Shown: positions 21,714 through 29,508 of the stretch, piece after piece
Position numbering within the stretch: position 1 is the first letter of the stretch
Layout: every line of letters starts with the position of its first letter
IMG/VR virus record: IMGVR_UViG_3300027759_000192
Location: 1-38,693 of that record
Source: a virus
Length of the DNA stretch: 38,693 nucleotides
Reading direction: 5' to 3' (one strand)
Program-made: the position numbers and the translations under genes
Notes under the pieces: model-generated
Seen by the model: only the letters and a program-made list of their open reading frames with translations
Database searches by the model: none
What the model was told of the DNA's origin: nothing

Positions 21714-22987
21714 TATGTTATGTACTCCCCGTATCCGGCTAATGTTAATTGCTCTATTTCTAAATCATTCAAGAAGTGGTCATGCCCACCAAGGTATTCT
21801 TTTTCAACGAGACCCTGTATTCTTGGATCGGTGTCCACGTATGTACCGTCAAATAAGCGGTATATATTTATCCCCCGTTTACCCCTGGTTACGTGACCAA
21901 AGAGATACGTAGATGGCTCCTCGTATATTGTTTCAAAGTATTTGACTTTGTTTTGAGATGGGGTCCTGAATATGTGGGACTTCATCCATTCTGCAAAAGT
22001 GTCCGTCGATGCCCCTGACCCAGTTCCATTTCTGAGTAAGACGATGATCTCATCTGAAGACGAAGCTCCTGTTGCACTACCCGTTGCCGAGCGGAAACGC
22101 GTGATGAATGCAACCCCTGATGCCGTTCCCTGGCCACTACCAGTAGTAAATCTGACAACAACATGAAGGGTAATACTACTAGCAGTACTTTGACCACTGG
22201 CAGTAGCTGTTCTCAGTTTTGTTATAACTCGGCTTGATGAGGACGATCCTGTCCCGGCCGAAGATGTTCCAACTCTTATTACCGTAAGCAGTCTTGATGC
22301 TTCCTGTGTGCCGGATCCAGAACCAGTTGCAGAACGGAAGAAGACCCTTGCACCAACAGTTACGCTAGAACCAGAACCAGAACCATTAACGCTGCGTAAT
22401 GCTGTCCTTATTCCCGTTGAGGACTGAGAACTATTTCCAGATCCAGTTGCTGTCTGATTTACTATTGGTGCACCAAGGTAGAACCGTCCACCAGCTAAGT
22501 ATGGAAAGCTGAAGTCCGTTACAGCCCCAAGACGGAGCTGGACAAACTTTATGGTTGCAGTGTCGCTACTTGAACCAGAGCTGCTTGCATTACTGGATAA
22601 AACCTTTATGCCTATTGAGCTTTGTGAACCACCACCACTACCGCTTGCTGTTCTTGTTCTTATTAAAAATTCTTGTGATGTTTGTGTCCCTGATCCTGAA
22701 CCCGTGGCGGTTCTAGCTATAGCCGGTGGACCTAGGTAAAAGCGTCCACCAGTTAGATATGGAAAACTAAAGTCGGCCAATGCGCCCAATCGAAGCTGGG
22801 TGACTTTGGTTTCTGCGACTGCTGTTCCTGCACCTGAACCAGTGGCATCGCGTTTTGCTAGAAGGAATCTTGTGGCGGTTTCTGTGCCAGTTCCCGAACC
22901 TGTAGCCGTTCTGGTTGTTGCTACTTGGTTGTAAATTACACCTGCTTGGCTATAGGTGTATCCAGGTTGGTTATATGAGATAGGCAT
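21713..22987 (-). CDS. Repeat-built tail fibre protein, 424 aa
   Basis: About 13 tandem units of ~20 residues, each with a core like R-T-A-T-G-S-G-S-G-T, fill residues 20-350. Two units carry an inserted ~26-residue module (LRLGALADFSFPYLTGGRFY and its near copy LRLGAVTDFSFPYLAGGRFY). The regular Gly/Ser turns with alternating hydrophobics suggest a beta-solenoid or fibrous shaft. The C-terminal ~65 residues form the module shared with the 98-aa gene downstream. A GGTAAAAAATG start is present at 22987. Repeat number is likely to vary between relatives. Confidence 0.8.
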   Translation of the reverse strand: MPISYNQPGYTYSQAGVIYNQVATTRTATGSGTGTETATRFLLAKRDATGSGAGTAVAETKVTQLRLGALADFSFPYLTGGRFYLGPPAIARTATGSGSGTQTSQEFLIRTRTASGSGGGSQSSIGIKVLSSNASSSGSSSDTATIKFVQLRLGAVTDFSFPYLAGGRFYLGAPIVNQTATGSGNSSQSSTGIRTALRSVNGSGSGSSVTVGARVFFRSATGSGSGTQEASRLLTVIRVGTSSAGTGSSSSSRVITKLRTATASGQSTASSITLHVVVRFTTGSGQGTASGVAFITRFRSATGSATGASSSDEIIVLLRNGTGSGASTDTFAEWMKSHIFRTPSQNKVKYFETIYEEPSTYLFGHVTRGKRGINIYRLFDGTYVDTDPRIQGLVEKEYLGGHDHFLNDLEIEQLTLAGYGEYIT

Positions 22988-22994
22988 TTTTTAC

Positions 22995-23177
22995 CTACTC
23001 TGGTTGCCATTCTTCGGCGGTGTTACCTTCAGCAACCCATGCTAAATACGCAGAACGTTCTGGTCCAGTGTTTGACTCAACATCAGCAAAATTGATTTGA
23101 CTATTTTCTCCTATCCAAAAGAAAATCTGTCGCGCAATACCACCCAAGGGTGTTTCAATATCTTTGTAGTAATACAT
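22995..23177 (-). CDS. Small tail-fibre-assembly-like protein, 60 aa
   Basis: The ATG at 23177 overlaps the preceding stop as TGATG. The C-terminal SAYLAWVAEGNTAEEWQPE segment is a signature I associate with short proteins beside phage tail fibre genes, sometimes called fibre assembly or chaperone-like. The N-terminal half is aromatic (MYYYKDIETP). Function is inferred from that pattern and from its location between two fibre genes. Confidence 0.72.
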   Translation of the reverse strand: MYYYKDIETPLGGIARQIFFWIGENSQINFADVESNTGPERSAYLAWVAEGNTAEEWQPE

Positions 23178-24394
23178 CACAACTCCGCACTAAAACCAAA
23201 ATAGACAGCGCCAGTAGCGGCAAGTATGAAGGTAGCGTTACCTTGCACTAAACCTGTTGATGCGCTTACTGCTGTCACGGCACAATAATCTGTACTTGGG
23301 TTGTTATGCGCTGGCACAGCGTTGCAAACTTGTGTTCCCGTATTTGATATTACTTGAAAATAGTTTGCTGCTACCCCAGTTGTTTCTAATGCTGATGGGG
23401 CAACACGCATGGTGGTCGGGAAAAAAACATTGACAATACTTGATGTTGTTGAATATGCCATTCCAGTTCCTAAATAAGCACTGTAAACTCTGCAATAATA
23501 CCGTTGGCACTTAGCAAGCGTTGTTCCGTAGTCTTCAAACTCAAATGGTGTAGCAACAGCACCAGCCTCAACCTGCACACCCGTAATCTGCCAGTAGTTG
23601 CTAGTAGCGGCTGCAACATTGGTCTGTCCATAAAAACGAGTATTAGTAGCACTTCCCCAAGAGGTTTGCAAACTACCGCCACTGGTAAAAGTTGTTCCAG
23701 CAGCAAGCAGAAACTGAACACCTAAACCACTAGCGTTATTATTCGCTATTGCTGTTGCAGTATTCCCAACATATGTAAGAGTTTTCTTCTCCCACACACC
23801 AGAAGAAGCAATAGTGTATGAAGCACTAATACTTCCAGGTCCATACAGTTCAACAACATAAGTTCCAGTGACATTTGACTTTACCCAAAAAGAAAGTGTT
23901 ACTGAAGTAGCAGATGCAGAACCAAAACTAAATCTTTGTAGATTTTGCCCTTCAATGTTTTGATAGAAAATAGCATATGCAGACGCGCTTAAAGATGCTT
24001 GCGCCGTTGTACAAGTCCATTTATTAGAGTTTGCAAAACCACTTCCTGATGGTGCATCCGCAACAATGGCATTTGTCCATGTTCCAGCACCACTTGAACC
24101 ACCAGCCCATCTATCGGCAGTGTTGTAACCGATTGTTGTAATACCAGTGACACTTGTTGACCTTTGCGCAACCTGCATAGCACCATTGATAACCACGTTC
24201 TTGCCTGGTATTAACCCAACCTTGTAATCCAACGATGAAGTCACCGCAGAACTATTAACACCAACCTTTGCCTGCAACGCCTCAATAGCATCATTAGCAT
24301 CAGCATGTTGACCAGCATGGTCAGGACTAGTAAGCGAACTAGCACTAGTCGGATTAGTTAGCGCATCAAGAGAAGTAGGAAAGTTAGTTGCCAC
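23177..24394 (-). CDS. Tail fibre with carbohydrate-binding-like domains, 405 aa
   Basis: Starts at a GTG at 24394 with GGAAGG upstream. The N-terminal ~60 residues (HAGQHADANDAIEALQAKVG) are a virion-attachment segment common to many phage fibres. Next is the frequent motif NVVINGAMQVAQRSTS, followed by a jelly-roll, lectin-like beta sandwich (about residues 85-290, with FSFGSASATSVTLSFWVKS), and a C-terminal variable domain with scattered aromatic residues. This is the best candidate for the main receptor-binding protein; the ligand is unknown. Confidence 0.82.
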   Translation of the reverse strand: MATNFPTSLDALTNPTSASSLTSPDHAGQHADANDAIEALQAKVGVNSSAVTSSLDYKVGLIPGKNVVINGAMQVAQRSTSVTGITTIGYNTADRWAGGSSGAGTWTNAIVADAPSGSGFANSNKWTCTTAQASLSASAYAIFYQNIEGQNLQRFSFGSASATSVTLSFWVKSNVTGTYVVELYGPGSISASYTIASSGVWEKKTLTYVGNTATAIANNNASGLGVQFLLAAGTTFTSGGSLQTSWGSATNTRFYGQTNVAAATSNYWQITGVQVEAGAVATPFEFEDYGTTLAKCQRYYCRVYSAYLGTGMAYSTTSSIVNVFFPTTMRVAPSALETTGVAANYFQVISNTGTQVCNAVPAHNNPSTDYCAVTAVSASTGLVQGNATFILAATGAVYFGFSAEL

Positions 24395-24408
24395 TAGGGG
24401 CTACCTTC

Positions 24409-24777
24409 CTAGTCGAGCGACAGCGTTAGCGCGGTGATTTGAAAAGTGTCTCCGGCTGTTACTGCAGCTGAAGACGACAAAGCTCCAGACCACAATGGGT
24501 TTCCAGCTGTGCTGTTGTCCCACATTGACCAGTGTGAGTATGTCTCAGTTGTCGAAACGTTTGTCCATGAGATTGTTGCAGATGTGGCAATAGAACCAGA
24601 TGCTGCGGAGGCCCACGCGGAAGACTGGCGACTTGTATTCGCTGCTGCGTTTGCCGTACAGTCCTCGCCTGGATCACCAGTATGAAGCTTCAAATACACG
24701 GTTGTTGGCATTGTGTACGCGGTCTTGCCGGTAACGTGTTCAAGTAATTTAAGTTCTGCGTAATTGGAAATCGACAT
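24409..24777 (-). CDS. Phage structural protein (LHTGDPGE family), 122 aa
   Basis: The sequence YLKLHTGDPGEDCTANAAAN and the later WDNSTAGNPLWSGAL segment identify a widespread family of small phage structural proteins, usually annotated as tail-fibre-like or head-tail decoration proteins. All-beta and without a signal peptide. AAAGGTC precedes the ATG at 24777. It is the first gene after the capsid terminator, so it should begin a new transcript or depend on read-through. Confidence 0.82.
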   Translation of the reverse strand: MSISNYAELKLLEHVTGKTAYTMPTTVYLKLHTGDPGEDCTANAAANTSRQSSAWASAASGSIATSATISWTNVSTTETYSHWSMWDNSTAGNPLWSGALSSSAAVTAGDTFQITALTLSLD

Positions 24778-24806
24778 GATGACCTTTCGTCCTATATAAC
24801 TATAGC

Positions 24807-24840
24807 AAAGCCCCCCCGCCTTTCGAAGCGGAGGGGCCTT
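24807..24840 (-). terminator. Strong intrinsic-type terminator after the capsid gene
   Basis: On the minus strand AAGGCCCCTCCGC pairs with GCGGGGGGGCTT across a loop starting UUCG, a ~13-bp stem with two G-U pairs, 27 nt after the capsid stop. The short CTTT after it is a modest uridine run. The A-rich base on the other strand makes it potentially bidirectional. It separates the capsid unit from the tail genes. Confidence 0.8.
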
Positions 24841-24867
24841 ACTGATTACTGCTATGTAGCTAACTAC

Positions 24868-25827
24868 TTAGCTAGCGTTTGCACCGATTGACGATGCTGA
24901 CTCAATGCGACGCAATGAAGCTTCGCGGAAGCGGCCGTAGCCACCGAGCCAGTACCAACCAATTGGCATCAAACGCATGAGCAAGTCGGTCACGTTACCG
25001 CGAACAACCTTTGGCATTGCGCCGTTTCCATCCTGGGTACTGAATGCCTTAGCAAGAGCCTGACGACCCATGATAAGAGTTGCATACGAGTCACCCGTTC
25101 CAGCTGCGCCAGCGCCGTTGAATGCGTTAGCAAACAATGGAGCGCGTGGGGTTTCGATGAATCGTACTGATTCAAAGAGACCAATTTCGCCGTTGTAGAT
25201 GCCGGTTGGGTCAACGTAGTTGGCTGGCGTGCGCCATGCTGCTGCGTCGGTTGCCGTGCGGAAGTCGTACGAAACGTCTGGGTGGATGAAGCCGATGTAC
25301 GAACCGTTGAAGGTTGGAACGTTGGCTTTACGCAAGGCAGCTACCTGCTTGCGAATGTCGTTTGCTGACAGCACGTCAGCGACAGCCAAACCTACACGGC
25401 TTGACTTGCCACCAGCGTATGCCACGTTGTCGCCTGCAGCAAGAACTGCTCCAACAACCTGGTCCATTGAGTCACCGGCGTTATAGCCGATAACGTTTGC
25501 TGCTGCTGCGTCTACGTCCAAGAACGCTGTGCCACGGAGCTTAGCTGTGGTCACAACGGCGTTGCCGTATTCTGCAAGGGTGACGGTCTTCTGGCTGTCC
25601 GAAAGGGCAGTAGGAGTTACGTCGGTCACTTCGTTCAACGTGCCAGTCGCTGCTGCGATGTCGTTGAAGATAGTGAATGTTACAGCGCTTCCAGGCATTG
25701 CCTGTGCTACTGGTTGTACGTCTGCTGCCTGATCGAACAAAAGTTCTGAACGCAATGCAAAGTATGCAAGGCGATCAAACGCAATTTGATCTACAGACAG
25801 TGAAGACATTTGGGTTTCGCCTGCCAT
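24868..25827 (-). CDS. Major capsid protein, N4-gp56 family
   Basis: 319 aa with HK97-type capsid features of the N4-gp56 group: an N-terminal helical arm (FDRLAYFALRSELLFDQAA), the FTIFNDIAAATGTLNEVTDV strand-loop region (about 50-70), TLAEYGNAVVTTAKLRG (about 83-99), a spine helix with NVIGYNAGDSMDQVVGAVL, and the YIGFIHPDVSYDF strand. AAGGAAC precedes the ATG at 25827. It follows the scaffold gene by 21 nt and ends just before a strong terminator, so it forms the highly expressed capsid unit. Confidence 0.93.
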   Translation of the reverse strand: MAGETQMSSLSVDQIAFDRLAYFALRSELLFDQAADVQPVAQAMPGSAVTFTIFNDIAAATGTLNEVTDVTPTALSDSQKTVTLAEYGNAVVTTAKLRGTAFLDVDAAAANVIGYNAGDSMDQVVGAVLAAGDNVAYAGGKSSRVGLAVADVLSANDIRKQVAALRKANVPTFNGSYIGFIHPDVSYDFRTATDAAAWRTPANYVDPTGIYNGEIGLFESVRFIETPRAPLFANAFNGAGAAGTGDSYATLIMGRQALAKAFSTQDGNGAMPKVVRGNVTDLLMRLMPIGWYWLGGYGRFREASLRRIESASSIGANAS

Positions 25828-25848
25828 GTTATTAGTTCCTTAATTGAG

Positions 25849-26322
25849 TTAGATGATGTTGGTTTGGTTGGCTCGCGCCTGGGCCAGTAATTCCATCACT
25901 TCTCGTTCAGATTTGGCGTTAGAGATTCGTGAAGCAAAGTCAACTTCTGGCTCACCCGAATCGCCTACTCGTGCTGCATTGCCCATTCGGTTCCACGCCT
26001 GCTGTTCGGCTGGCGCTACCTGCTGGGGTGCTGGTGCACTTTGTTGCGGTGTTAAGTTAAGTTTGGAAGCTGCAGACTTGATGGCTTCAGCAGAGATTTC
26101 ACCGTCGTAGCCTTTGATGAAGTATTCAGCTACCGGGCTTGACAGGTCTACACCTGCTTCCACGAAAGCTAACTTCCTCTTGGCTGCTTCAGCATCTACT
26201 TTCAGCTGTCGAAGTTCTTTGTTCTCTTGTTCCAGTTTCTTCAGATGTGATCTGACCGGATCTCGAGTTTGCTGCACTTGGTCTTGAACGTCCTCTTCAT
26301 CGTAGAAGCCTTGTTCTGACAT
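25849..26322 (-). CDS. Capsid scaffolding protein
   Basis: 157 aa, acidic and Gln-rich, starting at an ATG preceded by AGAAGGAG. An N-terminal coiled coil (RSHLKKLEQENKELRQLKVD) is followed by a helical region, a Pro/Gln/Ala linker (about 95-115) and a helical C-terminus likely to contact the capsid protein. Size, composition and place immediately before the major capsid gene fit a scaffold. The longer frame to 26394 would include the promoter and leader and is unlikely. Confidence 0.85.
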   Translation of the reverse strand: MSEQGFYDEEDVQDQVQQTRDPVRSHLKKLEQENKELRQLKVDAEAAKRKLAFVEAGVDLSSPVAEYFIKGYDGEISAEAIKSAASKLNLTPQQSAPAPQQVAPAEQQAWNRMGNAARVGDSGEPEVDFASRISNAKSEREVMELLAQARANQTNII

Positions 26323-26373
26323 GACCCACTCCTTCTGCCCACGCTTGGTTGGAGGAACCAAACGGCTGCTTAA

Positions 26374-26439
26374 CTTATACACCCCTAAGTGCACATTGAA
26401 ACCGGGGGGTTTTCCAATGGTTAGTTCCTAGTGGAACTA
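26374..26439 (-). promoter_or_regulatory. Candidate promoter and hairpin before the capsid unit
   Basis: TATAAG on the minus strand (26374-26379) with a TG just upstream could be a -10 box about 50 nt before the scaffold start; the -35 box is poor. Further upstream, TAGTTCC/GGAACTA (26422-26428/26433-26439) is a perfect 7-bp hairpin with loop TAGT, 12 nt after the stop of the 356-aa gene, next to a GAAACC/GGTTTTC inverted repeat. These could end the internal-protein transcript and start the capsid unit. Confidence 0.4.
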
Positions 26440-26450
26440 TTAAAACTATA

Positions 26451-27521
26451 TCACATGCTTCCTAAACCGGATTGAATTGATCCACCAACTTGACGTTGAG
26501 TAAACCCTCCACCTCCGCTAAGGCCAGCTACTTTTTGTCTCTTAAGTTCATCGAGCTTACGTTTTGCTTCAGCATCGGTACCAAGTGCAGCGCCAGCAAT
26601 CTGTTCCTGTGATAGACCAGCCTCTGATGCAGCAGCGCGGCGAAGCTCACGCATGTTTCCAACTTCAGTAAATGCAGTCTGTTGCGCTGCCTGTGTAATA
26701 CCCTTACGAGCTACGTCCTCAGCAAATGACACACCAAGGTTGAGTCCAGCTGTGCGCTGCCCCATTGCAGATGTAAGCGCTGCCTGCGCCTGTATCTTGT
26801 AGTCAGCTGCTGTCAAGTTCTTTCTAGCCTGTTCAGGGTCAATAAAGTAGGCAAGGATGTCGCCGTCGGTAAGGCCGTACATGGTCTTCAGCTTCTCCGT
26901 AACGTCTACTGGTGCATCACGAACAACAGCGTACGCGTCTTTGAGCCTGTTGTTTAGTTCGTATGCAGATACATCACCACCAATAAGTTTGTCCAGCTTT
27001 TCCTGGGTATCCATGAAACCCTTTGGAAGACCATTGTTTGCCATGATCTGCTTGTAGTCAGCTTCCATTGACAGGTAGGTTGAAGGAAGTAGTTCAGTCA
27101 TACCTTTTGCTTTACGCAATTCGTTTGCGGCAAATCGCTTCTTGTATCCCTCTTCTTCTTTCAGGGAATAGACGAAAGCATCTGGGTTTGTTGTATCGAT
27201 CTCGCCCTTAATGTACTTTCCCCACAGAGCGTCATAGAGGCTGTCCAAGCCGTATGAAGCCAGACCTGCTTTAAGTATTGACTTGGCTGATTCTGCATCG
27301 GTTGGCATTGCCGTATCTAGCGACAAAGAACCCCCGTCCATGCCTGTGTACCCACGGTTAGCTTGACCGAGAACGTTGTTGAATGCATCAGTTGCGGCTT
27401 GCGCCGTCATCCCGCCAGACTGGAACTGCGAATAAACATCGTCAAGATATGTCTGACCTTCCCCGGTAACACGAGCACCAACCTGAGCATAGAGGTTGTA
27501 TACATCTGCTGGCGTAGCCAT
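26451..27521 (-). CDS. Putative internal virion protein, 356 aa
   Basis: Helical, Ala/Gln/Leu-rich protein with no recognisable enzymatic motif. It starts by TAATG overlap with the 350-aa gene. The first ~90 residues (LYAQVGARVTGEGQTYLDDV onwards) are predicted helical. A long C-terminal helical region (QAALTSAMGQRTAGLNLG) ends in a Gly-rich tail (LSGGGGFTQRQVGG). It belongs to a run of four such genes between the portal and the scaffold. Proteins of this type are ejected with DNA in short-tailed phages; the role here is inferred from position and composition. Confidence 0.78.
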   Translation of the reverse strand: MATPADVYNLYAQVGARVTGEGQTYLDDVYSQFQSGGMTAQAATDAFNNVLGQANRGYTGMDGGSLSLDTAMPTDAESAKSILKAGLASYGLDSLYDALWGKYIKGEIDTTNPDAFVYSLKEEEGYKKRFAANELRKAKGMTELLPSTYLSMEADYKQIMANNGLPKGFMDTQEKLDKLIGGDVSAYELNNRLKDAYAVVRDAPVDVTEKLKTMYGLTDGDILAYFIDPEQARKNLTAADYKIQAQAALTSAMGQRTAGLNLGVSFAEDVARKGITQAAQQTAFTEVGNMRELRRAAASEAGLSQEQIAGAALGTDAEAKRKLDELKRQKVAGLSGGGGFTQRQVGGSIQSGLGSM

Positions 27522-28573
27522 TATTGGACCTTTCCAAATGCTTGAGCCATAGCCATAACCATGGATCTTGCATCACTCTTTGCTTGCTTTGTCTTGTCGT
27601 ATCCATATTTAGGATCAGACTTAAGAAGGTCCTGGAACTCGCCAATACTCATTGGACCTTTATCCTTTGATCCAAAAGCTGCGCTGAACTTTGTATCCAT
27701 AAAGTTAATTGATTCTGGGGCCATCTCAAGAGTTCTTGCTGCAAGGTCGCGATATGGCTGAAAGATCTCCTGAAGCGTGAGTCCAGCATCAAGTTGATCA
27801 GACAAACCAAAGTACGCAGCTTTAGCCAGAGCAATACCTTTTTTCTTAATAGTGTCAGCCGTGACCACTTCACCGTTATAAGCCTTGCCCTGAATCCCAG
27901 CAAGAATCTGGTCCTCAAGATCAGAAGGGTTGTAACCGTAAGCGTTTGCCACCTTTTTCAGCTGGAGAGCATCCATGCTTTGAAGCAGGTCGTCTTTGCC
28001 GCGAGCGCGGTCACCAACAATTGAGTTGACGTAATTGGTTAATGCTGTTCCCTTGAGTCCACGACGAGCTGACACCTTTGCGATGCTGTCAAGTTCGGTG
28101 TTCGTGAGGCTAAGGTCACCGTAGTTTGCAGCGATCTCTCCACGCGAGGTGGCAACTTCTTCAATCTGTTGACCACGTGTCTTGGCATCAAAGTTCTTTG
28201 CAGCTACTGCCGTGTTGTTGTAATACTCGGTTGCATAAACTTTTGAGTCAAAGTATTCAAGTCCAGCCTGCGTAGTGAAGTCGTATTGCTTTGGATTCTT
28301 CGCAACATCAAGGATTAGGTCAATTAAGTCACTACCAAAAACTTGGCGTGCCTCTGCTTCACCTTCTGCGCCATCAAGGATGCGAGCAAACTGTCCGTAC
28401 TTTGCACGAAATGAATCAAGCCAGTTGCCCGGAGTAGCAGTTCCATCCTGCACGGACTTGTAGAGCTTTGGGAACTTCTTCTTTGATGCTTCAAGATCTC
28501 CAACGGTGTCGCTTTTTGGGTGCAGCTTTGCTACCTGTGCAAGAAACTCTTTATCTTTATCTGTTGCCATCAT
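27521..28573 (-). CDS. Putative internal virion protein, 350 aa
   Basis: Charged, helical protein without recognised domains. It starts MMATDKDKEFLAQVAKLHPK, with a 4-nt ATGA overlap with the 312-aa gene. Repeated helical segments with aromatic anchors (YFDSKVYATEYYNNTAVAAK) fill the middle. The C-terminal ~60 residues include GPMSIGEFQDLLKSDPKYGY. Order and tight coupling with its neighbours suggest one assembly unit, probably proteins packed inside the head around the portal. Confidence 0.78.
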   Translation of the reverse strand: MMATDKDKEFLAQVAKLHPKSDTVGDLEASKKKFPKLYKSVQDGTATPGNWLDSFRAKYGQFARILDGAEGEAEARQVFGSDLIDLILDVAKNPKQYDFTTQAGLEYFDSKVYATEYYNNTAVAAKNFDAKTRGQQIEEVATSRGEIAANYGDLSLTNTELDSIAKVSARRGLKGTALTNYVNSIVGDRARGKDDLLQSMDALQLKKVANAYGYNPSDLEDQILAGIQGKAYNGEVVTADTIKKKGIALAKAAYFGLSDQLDAGLTLQEIFQPYRDLAARTLEMAPESINFMDTKFSAAFGSKDKGPMSIGEFQDLLKSDPKYGYDKTKQAKSDARSMVMAMAQAFGKVQ

Positions 28574-29508
28574 CCACCTGCTAGTAATGCGAATAGTCTG
28601 GTAACCGCGCTACCAACAGATACTGCTGTAGCTTCATTCGGTGAAGTTTTCTGAGCTTCAAGTTGTGCAGCAGTCTTTAGACTCGGTGCGTCCATTGATC
28701 CACCCTGGCCACGGGAGCGCTCCATGTTCTGGATATTTAATGCTGACTGCTTGATTTCCTCCGGGGTAGGAGGGCGCTTAAGGATTGTGTAGAACGCATC
28801 GTAGAGTCCTTTGGCTGCCTCCTCCTTGGAGACAACGCTAACCCTAGGCCCACCACCGCCGACACCCGTAGCCGGAGCAATGAGACCCTGATTGAGCATG
28901 CCAGAGACAGCCCTCCAGGTTCGTCCAGCTCTCGTGGAGTAGTCGAAAAACATTTGAATAGCGTTGTCGTCAGTATTGCTTGTGCCGGTTCCACTAAGTG
29001 CAGCACCACTTGGCTTTTGGCCAAAGTAGAAGCCCATCTTTAGAGCAGAGTTAAGAAGCATCTGCTGGTCTGATTTGCTTGCCTGATGGAACTCAGAGTT
29101 GATATCTGCACCACCAGCGTCATAACCAGGACCAGCAAGGTGACCGTACTCATCGATAAGTTGCGGCCCATAGTACGTGTATGTTGCTGCACCGGTACGG
29201 CTGAGGGTGTTCTTCCCCTTAAATGAAGGATCGAACCCAGAGTCGTACTGAGCGTTGTGGAAGTCGTTCTTGTTTGGAACAATAACTCGACCAGGGACTT
29301 TGAAGTTTGTACCTGTGACAGTTGTCTGTTTTGGAATTACTCCGGATGAAGGAGTTGAACCATCAGCAGGGGCATCTGTCAGATTCATATTCTGAACATC
29401 TTGAGATGCGGTTGTTTGTCCGCCCTGAGCAGATTGATTCTGGTTAGCAGGGTCTTGCGTGCCACCTGACTGGTCCATTGGGTTTAATTTATTTGTATAC
29501 CTAGGCAT
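28570..29508 (-). CDS. Putative internal virion protein, 312 aa
   Basis: The first ~65 residues are low-complexity and Gln/Asn/Ser-rich (NQNQSAQGGQTTASQ), probably disordered. The middle has Gly/Tyr-rich segments (TYTYYGPQLIDEYGHLAGPG, about 108-127) followed by a helical region. The C-terminal ~90 residues contain KEEAAKGLYDAFYTILKRPP, resembling short helical repeats in secreted or virion proteins. It starts by TAATG overlap with the 1684-aa gene. No enzymatic motif is seen. Confidence 0.78.
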   Translation of the reverse strand: MPRYTNKLNPMDQSGGTQDPANQNQSAQGGQTTASQDVQNMNLTDAPADGSTPSSGVIPKQTTVTGTNFKVPGRVIVPNKNDFHNAQYDSGFDPSFKGKNTLSRTGAATYTYYGPQLIDEYGHLAGPGYDAGGADINSEFHQASKSDQQMLLNSALKMGFYFGQKPSGAALSGTGTSNTDDNAIQMFFDYSTRAGRTWRAVSGMLNQGLIAPATGVGGGGPRVSVVSKEEAAKGLYDAFYTILKRPPTPEEIKQSALNIQNMERSRGQGGSMDAPSLKTAAQLEAQKTSPNEATAVSVGSAVTRLFALLAGG

